Assembly: GCA_023228865.1 (NCBI GenBank)
Contig: JALOAH010000075.1
Span: 1 to 18,095 of the forward strand
DNA from: Porticoccaceae bacterium
Lineage (GTDB): Bacteria > Pseudomonadota > Gammaproteobacteria > Pseudomonadales > Porticoccaceae
Direction: 5' to 3'
Length of the DNA stretch: 18,095 nt
Shown here: positions 8,112 to 13,858 of the stretch, piece after piece
How the letters are laid out: each line of letters opens with the position of its first letter
How positions within the stretch are numbered: position 1 is the first letter of the stretch
Made by a program: the position numbers and the translations under genes
Notes under the pieces: model-generated
What the model saw: the letters and a program-made list of their open reading frames with translations, nothing else
What the model was told of the DNA's origin: nothing
Databases searched by the model: none

Positions 8112-8208
8112 CCCTGAAGCCAGGATTAGCCCTGCCGGGTTCAACCCTGGGGTTTTCCAATTGCCGATTGCGCAATATCCTGTGCGCCCCTGAATCCACG
8201 AGGCTCGA

Positions 8209-9669
8209 ATGAGGCAAAGACTTGTCAAGCTGAAAAAAATCACAAAAAGGCTGCTTTTTGGGGGCATTGTGGTTTTTTTTATGATGTTGTTGAGCCAAAG
8301 TCGCGAGCTTTCCCGTCTCGAAGCCATTGTCGCCAACGGCGAAATTACGCTGATCACCCGCCAGGGTCCCATTACCTATTATGAGGATGCGAAAGGCAAA
8401 AATGGCTTTGAGTACCTGCTGGCGCGGGATTTCGCTGACTATCTGGGGGTGAGGCTGGATGTGACAACCACCGAAACCCTGTCGCAACTTTTCAATATGC
8501 TCGGTGGCCCCAACGGGGATTTTGCTGGCGCCACTCTCACAATTACACCCCAGCGTCTCCAGGACTACATTTTTTCCGACTCTTACGATGCGGTCGTTCA
8601 AACCGTAATTTACCGCAGGGGAAGCCGGGCGCCCCGAGAAATTGTCGATCTTATCGGCAAGCAGGTTGCGGTGATTGCCGACAGCTCCCACGAGGAGCAT
8701 CTGCGCGATTTGCAACGGGATTACCCCGAGCTGTCCTGGATCAGCATTCAGGGTGCTGAAATGATCGAGTTGATGGAAATGGTCGCTGCTGGCGAGATTG
8801 ATTTTGCCGTTATCGACTCCACAACCTTTGATGCCCACAGAAGCATCTACCCCAGAGCGGCGAGAGGGTTTGATATTTCCGAATCCCAGGAGCTCGCCTG
8901 GGCTTTTCCAAAAAACGGTGACAGGTCGCTGGTGAATGCCGCCAACCGGTTTTTGCAACAGTCCCGCGATAGCGGCCGACTGGCGGAACTCAAGACCCAG
9001 TTTTTTTCTGATATCGAGCATTTTTCAGTGGCCGGATCCCTGCTGTTTGTGCAAAGACTGAAAACCCGTCTGCCAGAATACCGGCCGCTGTTTGAGCGTA
9101 CGGCGGACAGACTCGGCATTGATTGGCATCTTCTTGCCGCCATTGCCTACCAGGAATCCCACTGGAATCCCGGCGCTGTGTCGCCTACGGGGGTAAAAGG
9201 CATGATGATGCTCACCCACGACGCCGCCTCGGAAGTCAATGTCAGCAATCGCCGCAATGTCAAACAAAGTATTCGCGGCGGCGCCGAGTATTTTCTCGCC
9301 ACCAAGGCACGTATTCCAGCGGATATCGTGGAGCCGGACAGAACCTGGTTTGCCCTGGCCGCCTACAACGTCGGCCTCGGCCATCTCGAAGACGCCAGAG
9401 TGCTTACCGACAGGGCAGGCCGAAACCCGGATCTCTGGAGCGATGTCAAGGATTTCCTGCCCTTATTGCAGCGCCAGAAATATTATTCCACCGTGCGCCA
9501 CGGCTATGCCCGCGGCCAGGAACCGGTGGGCTATGTCCGCAATGTCATCAAGTACAGGCGGCTGCTGCAGTGGAATACCATCGAGGAAAACCGCCGCAGT
9601 CAACGGGATGAAAAATACAGCCCGCCGGAAATACAGGAGTGGAATCTCGATAGTTTTAAAACCCTGTGA
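8209..9669 (+). CDS. mltF: Membrane-bound lytic murein transglycosylase F
   Basis: A 486-residue, two-domain MltF. The N-terminus has a basic start and one hydrophobic segment (about residues 14-30), so it is exported or anchored in the envelope. Residues about 45-270 are a family 3 solute-binding-like domain (ITRQGPITYYEDAKG, GFEYLLARDFADYLGV). Residues about 290-430 are the SLT lysozyme-like domain, with the catalytic Glu316 in AIAYQESHWNPGAVSPTG, then GMMMLT and LAAYNVGLGH. It cleaves the MurNAc-GlcNAc bond of peptidoglycan to 1,6-anhydro ends during wall remodelling; in known MltF proteins the binding domain regulates the catalytic one through muropeptides. The start ATG at 8209 has GAGG a few bases upstream. 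Its length is close to E. coli MltF (518), and the purL/mltF divergent pairing supports the name. Confidence 0.96.
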   Translation: MRQRLVKLKKITKRLLFGGIVVFFMMLLSQSRELSRLEAIVANGEITLITRQGPITYYEDAKGKNGFEYLLARDFADYLGVRLDVTTTETLSQLFNMLGGPNGDFAGATLTITPQRLQDYIFSDSYDAVVQTVIYRRGSRAPREIVDLIGKQVAVIADSSHEEHLRDLQRDYPELSWISIQGAEMIELMEMVAAGEIDFAVIDSTTFDAHRSIYPRAARGFDISESQELAWAFPKNGDRSLVNAANRFLQQSRDSGRLAELKTQFFSDIEHFSVAGSLLFVQRLKTRLPEYRPLFERTADRLGIDWHLLAAIAYQESHWNPGAVSPTGVKGMMMLTHDAASEVNVSNRRNVKQSIRGGAEYFLATKARIPADIVEPDRTWFALAAYNVGLGHLEDARVLTDRAGRNPDLWSDVKDFLPLLQRQKYYSTVRHGYARGQEPVGYVRNVIKYRRLLQWNTIEENRRSQRDEKYSPPEIQEWNLDSFKTL

Positions 9670-9704
9670 GGCTGCCGCCCTGTCGTGGCCAGCGGCCGTC
9701 GGTC

Positions 9705-9742
9705 TTTACAAAGCGGTTCTTTGGCTGTATAAAAACACAGTA
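9705..9742 (+). promoter_or_regulatory. dinB promoter with overlapping LexA (SOS) box
   Basis: TTTACA (9705-9710), a 17-base spacer, then TATAAA (9728-9733) form a good sigma70 promoter. Overlapping the -10 is CTGT-ATAAAAAC-ACAG (9725-9740), which fits the LexA consensus CTGT-N8-ACAG exactly and is followed by TA as in the extended consensus. The ATG of dinB is 20 bases beyond the box. LexA bound there would block RNA polymerase until DNA damage. Confidence 0.88.
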
Positions 9743-9760
9743 ATTGAGATTCTCGCCGCC

Positions 9761-10819
9761 ATGAAAAAAATTATCCACTGCGATGCCGATTGTTTTTTTG
9801 CTGCCGTTGAAATGCGCGACGATCCCAGCTTGCGCCATGTTCCCATGGCCATTGGCGGCAGCGTCGAGCGCCGGGGGGTTATTTCCACCTGTAACTACGA
9901 AGCGCGGCGTTTTGGTGTTCACTCCGCCATGGCGAGTTGGCAGGCGCTCAAGCTGTGCCCAAGCCTGGTGCTGCTGCCCCACAATATGGAAAAATACCGC
10001 CAGGCATCCTCAGCCCTCAAGAGTATTTTTAGCGATTACTCCGAAATCATCGAAATGGTGTCGGTTGACGAAGCCTACCTCGATGTTACAGATACGGATT
10101 TATGTCGAGGCAGTGCAACTCTGATCGCCAGGGAAATTCGCAACCGGGTGCGCTCTGAAATTGGCATTACCGTCTCCGCCGGAGTGGCCACCAACAAGTT
10201 TCTTGCCAAGGTGGCCAGTGAATGGCATAAGCCCGATGGTCTTTATGTCATTAAACCAGGGGATGAAAAGGCGTTTGTCGATAACCTGCCCATAAAATAT
10301 ATCCACGGTGTTGGCAAGGTGACAGCGGCCAAATTGGCGCGGCTCGGGATTAGCCACTGCCAGGAGTTACAGCAAAAAAGCCTTGCCGAACTGGCTTGTC
10401 ATTTTGGCAGTTTTGCTGTTCGCCTCAAGGCCTTGAGCCAGGGTATTGATGATCGGCCGGTAAACACCACCCGCATTCGCAAATCCCTCAGTGTGGAGCA
10501 TACCTTTACCGCGGATCTGGCCGGCAGGGATTCCTGTCTTTCCCAAACCGGCTGGCTCTGCGGCGAGCTTATGGCCAGGTTAAAAAAGCTGCCAGCTTTC
10601 TACCAGGTGAAGAAAATCCAGGTAAAACTCAAGTTTGCCAATTTCAGCCAGACAACATTGGAGAAACCCTGTGATACGCCAACAGTGGCTTGTTTTTCCG
10701 ATCTTATCGCCGAAGGCACAGCGAGAAATCCCCTGCCGGTGAGGTTGCTTGGCGTTGGCGTACAGTTCATGCCGCCACCGTCATTGTCTATGGTGGAGCA
10801 ATTGCGGCTGTTTGCTTAG
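9761..10819 (+). CDS. dinB: DNA polymerase IV
   Basis: A 352-residue Y-family translesion polymerase, almost the E. coli length (351). It begins MKKIIHCDADCFFAAVEMRD, with metal ligand Asp8 and the steric-gate Phe13. The palm motif VSVDEAYLDVTD contains Asp103 and Glu104. The thumb has a helix-hairpin-helix (IHGVGKVTAAKLARLGI), and RLKALSQGIDDRPVN precedes the little-finger domain. The C-terminus ends EQLRLFA, an ideal QLxLF beta-clamp-binding motif. It extends damaged or mismatched primers without proofreading and raises mutagenesis during SOS. The frame is open far upstream, overlapping mltF in another frame, but the ATG at 9761 is fixed by homology and by the promoter just before it. The ribosome-binding site is weak (GAG about 12 bases upstream). 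It is 91 bases after mltF on the same strand, with its own LexA-controlled promoter. Confidence 0.97.
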   Translation: MKKIIHCDADCFFAAVEMRDDPSLRHVPMAIGGSVERRGVISTCNYEARRFGVHSAMASWQALKLCPSLVLLPHNMEKYRQASSALKSIFSDYSEIIEMVSVDEAYLDVTDTDLCRGSATLIAREIRNRVRSEIGITVSAGVATNKFLAKVASEWHKPDGLYVIKPGDEKAFVDNLPIKYIHGVGKVTAAKLARLGISHCQELQQKSLAELACHFGSFAVRLKALSQGIDDRPVNTTRIRKSLSVEHTFTADLAGRDSCLSQTGWLCGELMARLKKLPAFYQVKKIQVKLKFANFSQTTLEKPCDTPTVACFSDLIAEGTARNPLPVRLLGVGVQFMPPPSLSMVEQLRLFA

Positions 10820-10845
10820 GGTTAACAGGTTCTAGGTCCGGACAA

Positions 10846-10871
10846 AACCCGGATGATGCCATATCCGGGTT
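10846..10871 (-). terminator. Hairpin terminator of the SDR gene, overlapping its stop codon
   Basis: AACCCGGAT (10846-10854) and ATCCGGGTT (10863-10871) form a perfect 9-bp stem with an 8-base loop. On the minus strand the stem runs into TTTTG, a short U-tract. The SDR stop codon (10872-10870) is inside the stem. For the plus strand (dinB) there is no proper T-run, though the hairpin could still stop transcription weakly. Confidence 0.7.
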
Positions 10872-11649
10872 AAAACACCCCCGGATAAGCCCCGCCGTCG
10901 ACAAGAATATTCTGCGCTGTGATATAGGCCGCCTGCTGGCTGCAAAGAAAGGCGCAGGTTGCGCCAAATTCTTCCGCTTTGCCCAATCTGCCAGCGGGAA
11001 TGTTATTACAAAACTGAGCCGCGAAATTTTCCAGGGCTGCGCCCTCTGCCTTGGCTCTCGCCGCGACGATGGCATTGCCGCGCTCCGTATCAAAAGTGCC
11101 GGGGAGAAGGTTGTTGATGGTGACGTTGGCGGCGGCAAAGTCCCTGGCAATGCCGGATACCCAGCCGGTCAACGCGGCTCGAGCGCCGTTGGACAACCCC
11201 AGTTGGGGGATGGGTTGTTTCACGGTAATGCTGGTGATGTTGACAATGCGGCCAAATCTGCGCTCCGCCATGCCGTCAATGACACGGCGAATCAAATCAA
11301 AGGCGCTGTACATATTGTCGTTAAGGGCTCCGTTCCAGTGCTCCCGAGTCCATTGGCGAAAGTCCCCGGGCGGCGGGCCGCCGGCATTATTGATAAGAAT
11401 GTCGGGGTGGGGGCAGGCGGACAGAATGCGGTCGCGTCCCTCCTGGGTGGTGACATCGGCGGTAACGGTTATCACTTTGATGCCAAAGGTGTTTATTATT
11501 TCCTTTCCGGTTTTTTCAAGATCCTGCTGCTGGCGCGCGGCCAGAATCAGGTTGACACCTTCCGCCGCCAGCGCCAGCGCACAGCCCTTGCCGAGACCGC
11601 GGCTGGATGCGCAGACAATGGCTGTTTTTCCTCTGAGTCCCAGATCCAT
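10870..11649 (-). CDS. Atypical SDR-family protein (3-oxoacyl-ACP reductase-like)
   Basis: A 259-residue Rossmann protein that follows the short-chain dehydrogenase layout: GKTAIVCASSRGLGKGCALAL near the N-terminus, NNAGG (residues 88-92), IVNITSIT with Ser140, and ILVDGGAYPG at the C-terminus. Two classical features are altered. The TGxxxGIG motif reads CASSRGLG, and the YxxxK catalytic pair is replaced: the aligned segment SNGARAALTG has Ser153 and Arg157 where Tyr and Lys are expected. A known subgroup of 3-ketoacyl-reductase-like SDRs has this same imperfect motif and tetrad, so it is not damaged but probably differs in chemistry or is a binding protein. The start ATG at 11649 has GAGG 8 bases upstream. 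It is downstream of the SMR gene on the same strand (114 bases) and convergent with dinB. Substrate unknown. Confidence 0.85.
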   Translation of the reverse strand: MDLGLRGKTAIVCASSRGLGKGCALALAAEGVNLILAARQQQDLEKTGKEIINTFGIKVITVTADVTTQEGRDRILSACPHPDILINNAGGPPPGDFRQWTREHWNGALNDNMYSAFDLIRRVIDGMAERRFGRIVNITSITVKQPIPQLGLSNGARAALTGWVSGIARDFAAANVTINNLLPGTFDTERGNAIVAARAKAEGAALENFAAQFCNNIPAGRLGKAEEFGATCAFLCSQQAAYITAQNILVDGGAYPGVF

Positions 11650-11720
11650 ATTGTTGCCTCAGCAAAAAAAAGGGTTAAAAACAGTTACTGCTAGCCCGGC
11701 CAGCCCCAGACTGCTCGGCC

Positions 11721-11751
11721 AAAATTCCGGCAACGGGCGCAATATTCCGGC
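11721..11751. repeat. 11-bp direct repeat upstream of the SDR gene
   Basis: AAAATTCCGGC (11721-11731) and AATATTCCGGC (11741-11751) differ by one base and are spaced exactly 20 bases apart, about two helical turns. They lie between the SMR stop codon and the SDR start, about 72-102 bases before the latter. A tandem protein-binding site is possible, as is chance. Confidence 0.35.
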
Positions 11752-11763
11752 TGCACGGGAAAA

Positions 11764-12084
11764 TCACTTGGTTCCCGACAAGTTGAGGCCGACTACGCCG
11801 ACAATGATCAGAGCAATGCTGACGAGCTTTATGGCTGACACCGATTCCTGAAAATAGGTAATGCCAATAACGGCAATGGTGGCGGTTCCCAGTCCCGCCC
11901 AAACCGCATAGGCAATGCTGATATCGAGTCTTTTCAGTGCCAAAGCCAGCATGGCGATGGAGCCGCCGTAAAAAACAAAAACCAGAACCGAAGGGACAAG
12001 CTTGGTTAACCCTGAGGATATTTTCATCGATGTGGTGCCCGCCACTTCCAGCACTATCGCCAGAGCCAAATAAAGCCAATGCAT
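11764..12084 (-). CDS. Small multidrug resistance (SMR) family efflux protein
   Basis: A 106-residue protein with four predicted membrane helices (about residues 3-20, 28-48, 57-77, 84-103), the exact size of the SMR family. The conserved membrane Glu that binds protons and substrate is Glu13 in AIVLEVAGTTSMK, and helix 3 carries YAVWAGLGTA. SMR proteins work as dual-topology dimers in the inner membrane, exchanging protons for quaternary ammonium or related cations, or for guanidinium in the Gdx/SugE branch. The GTTSMK after the Glu resembles the EmrE/Qac-type branch more than Gdx (which has WAVGLK), so I favour a drug or polyamine-type exporter. It is a single gene without an obvious paired partner. 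The start ATG at 12084 has GGGA 7-8 bases upstream. It lies 51 bases after aceF on the same strand with no clear terminator between, so read-through is possible. Confidence 0.92.
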   Translation of the reverse strand: MHWLYLALAIVLEVAGTTSMKISSGLTKLVPSVLVFVFYGGSIAMLALALKRLDISIAYAVWAGLGTATIAVIGITYFQESVSAIKLVSIALIIVGVVGLNLSGTK

Positions 12085-12135
12085 AATTTTTCCCGATTCT
12101 CTTCTGTCACTATGGGGAGTGGCTTGCTGGCACCA

Positions 12136-13848
12136 TCAAAGCAGTAGTCGCCGTATATCGGCCAGAGCATTCACCAGCTCGGTCATAAATTTGCCGGCAT
12201 CGACGCCATTGATGAGTTTGTGGTCATAGCTGAGGCTGAGGGGCAGCATTTGGCGCGGGACAAATTCAGTGCCGTTCCACACCGGTTGGATGGACGCCTT
12301 GGAAACTCCGAGAATAGCCGCTTCCGGTGTATTGACGATGGGTGTAAAGCCGCGCCCGCCGATGGCGCCCAGGCTGGTAATACTGAAACAACCGCCCTGC
12401 ATTTCTGTGGCCGATAACTTCCCTGAGCGAGCCTTTTCCGCCATTTCAGCGATGTCGGCAGCTATGGCAAAGAGGCCTTTTTTGTCGACATCGCGAATTA
12501 CAGGCACCATCAGCCCCCTGGGGGTGTCCACAGCCATGCCCAAGTGAATATAGTGTTTTTGAATGACTTTTTCGCCGCTGGAGTGCCAGGAGCGATTGAT
12601 TACGGGATTGTTCTTGAGAACGCGGGCGCAGGCGAACATAAGAAATGCCACCGGAGTCAGTTTAATGCCGCGCTTTTCCGCCTCGCCCTTGAGGGATTGG
12701 CGAAATTCTTCCATGTCGGTGATGTCGGCATCGTCAAACTGGGTCACCGCCGGCACATTGAGCCAGGTTTTGGTCATGTTGGTGGCGGTCAGTCGCGCGA
12801 TTTTGCTAAGGGTTATTTCTTCAATGTCGCCAAATTGTGAAAAATCCTGATCGGGAATGCCGGGTATGCCTCCCGTGGCCGGTGCTGTTGTGCCCTGTTC
12901 CAGTGCATTCAAGGCTTTTTTGACATAGGCCTCTACATCCTCTTTTTGAATTCGACCCTTGATCCCCGTGCCGGAGACATTGGCCAGATTGACCCCCAGC
13001 TCCCTGGCAAAATGGCGCACCATGGGGCCTGCATAAACGGAAGAGGGCGGCGCTTCCGGTTCGTTGAGATCGCTCTCACGTGTTTTTTCTGTGGCGGCAT
13101 GGCTGTCAGTTGCGGCCTCTGCCTCGGCCTTGTTTGGAGTTGCCGCTGATGTTGCCGCAGCGGCTCGGGGAGATTCCAGCGGTGCTGGCGGAGTCTCCTT
13201 GCCCTCGGCTGGTGCTGGCGGGTGGATGTCGCGAGCCACGCCCGCGATAATGGCGACTTCCTGGCCGCTTTTGACTTTGTCTCCTTCTTTAATGAGGATT
13301 TTGATGATTTTGCCTGCGGCAGGGCTGGGAACCTCCATGGTGGCCTTGTCGCTTTCCAGGGTCATGAGGCTGTCGCCTTCGCCGATCTCGTCGCCGGGGC
13401 TGACGCTGATTTCAATCACATCCACAGGCTCGTCGCTGCCCAGATCCGGCAGCGTTACCGGGGATTCTGTGTTTTCAGGGGATGTGGCGGTCACTGGCTG
13501 ATGTTGGTCTGTTGCGGTGGGAGTGAGCGCTGGTTTAGCTTCAGCGACTTCTTTTACGGCAGTTTTTTCGTCAGGGGGGCTGTCTTTGGCGGTTGCAGCA
13601 GTGCTGTCGGCGGCGACATCGATTTCCACAATGTCTGACCCCTGGGAGACTGAGTCGCCGAGCTTGACGAGGATTTTCTTGATCACCCCTGCGGCCGGTG
13701 AGGGCACATCCATGGTCGCCTTGTCGGATTCCAGTACCAGCAAGGTATCTTCAACGGCAACTTCGTCGCCGGGGGCGACGGCAATTTCGATAATCTCGAC
13801 AGATTCGGCGCCGCCCAGGTCAGGAATTTTAATGGTTTCAATGGCCAT
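12136..13848 (-). CDS. aceF: Pyruvate dehydrogenase E2, dihydrolipoyllysine acetyltransferase
   Basis: A 570-residue E2p with the full modular layout. Lipoyl domain 1 covers about residues 2-78, with the lipoylated Lys43 in ESDKATMDVPSPAAG. An Ala/Pro/Thr-rich linker follows, then lipoyl domain 2 (about 130-203, Lys168) and a second, longer Ala/Pro/Glu linker. The peripheral subunit-binding domain is at about 273-310 (GPMVRHFARELGVNL), and the catalytic domain at about 340-570. It moves acetyl groups from E1 to CoA. The active site reads SYDHKLINGVDAGKF, with His543 and Asn547; the Asp of the HxxxDG motif is Asn, as in E2p of Azotobacter and pseudomonads, so this is lineage-typical. There are two lipoyl domains, against three in E. 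coli. The start ATG at 13848 is 10 bases after the aceE stop, whose TGA begins the ribosome-binding site TGAGGA: tight translational coupling. No lpd (E3) follows in the window. Confidence 0.97.
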   Translation of the reverse strand: MAIETIKIPDLGGAESVEIIEIAVAPGDEVAVEDTLLVLESDKATMDVPSPAAGVIKKILVKLGDSVSQGSDIVEIDVAADSTAATAKDSPPDEKTAVKEVAEAKPALTPTATDQHQPVTATSPENTESPVTLPDLGSDEPVDVIEISVSPGDEIGEGDSLMTLESDKATMEVPSPAAGKIIKILIKEGDKVKSGQEVAIIAGVARDIHPPAPAEGKETPPAPLESPRAAAATSAATPNKAEAEAATDSHAATEKTRESDLNEPEAPPSSVYAGPMVRHFARELGVNLANVSGTGIKGRIQKEDVEAYVKKALNALEQGTTAPATGGIPGIPDQDFSQFGDIEEITLSKIARLTATNMTKTWLNVPAVTQFDDADITDMEEFRQSLKGEAEKRGIKLTPVAFLMFACARVLKNNPVINRSWHSSGEKVIQKHYIHLGMAVDTPRGLMVPVIRDVDKKGLFAIAADIAEMAEKARSGKLSATEMQGGCFSITSLGAIGGRGFTPIVNTPEAAILGVSKASIQPVWNGTEFVPRQMLPLSLSYDHKLINGVDAGKFMTELVNALADIRRLLL

Positions 13849-13858
13849 GTATTTTTCC

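Noticed and set aside
8131..8151. tRNA T-arm-like sequence GGGTTCAACCC between purL and mltF
   Set aside because: No acceptor, D or anticodon stems surround it and the T-stem pairing fails; it is only a short palindrome.
8167..8179. TTGCGCAATATC shared between the mltF upstream region and positions 372-383
   Set aside because: A single 12-base match with no matching context or symmetry at the first copy; probably chance.
12136..13848. Asn547 replaces Asp in the HxxxDG active-site motif of AceF
   Set aside because: E2p proteins of Azotobacter and pseudomonads carry Asn at this position and are active, so this is a lineage trait rather than a defect.
12136..13848. Only two lipoyl domains in AceF, against three in E. 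coli
   Set aside because: Lipoyl-domain number varies naturally from one to three between bacteria; both lysines and linkers are intact here.
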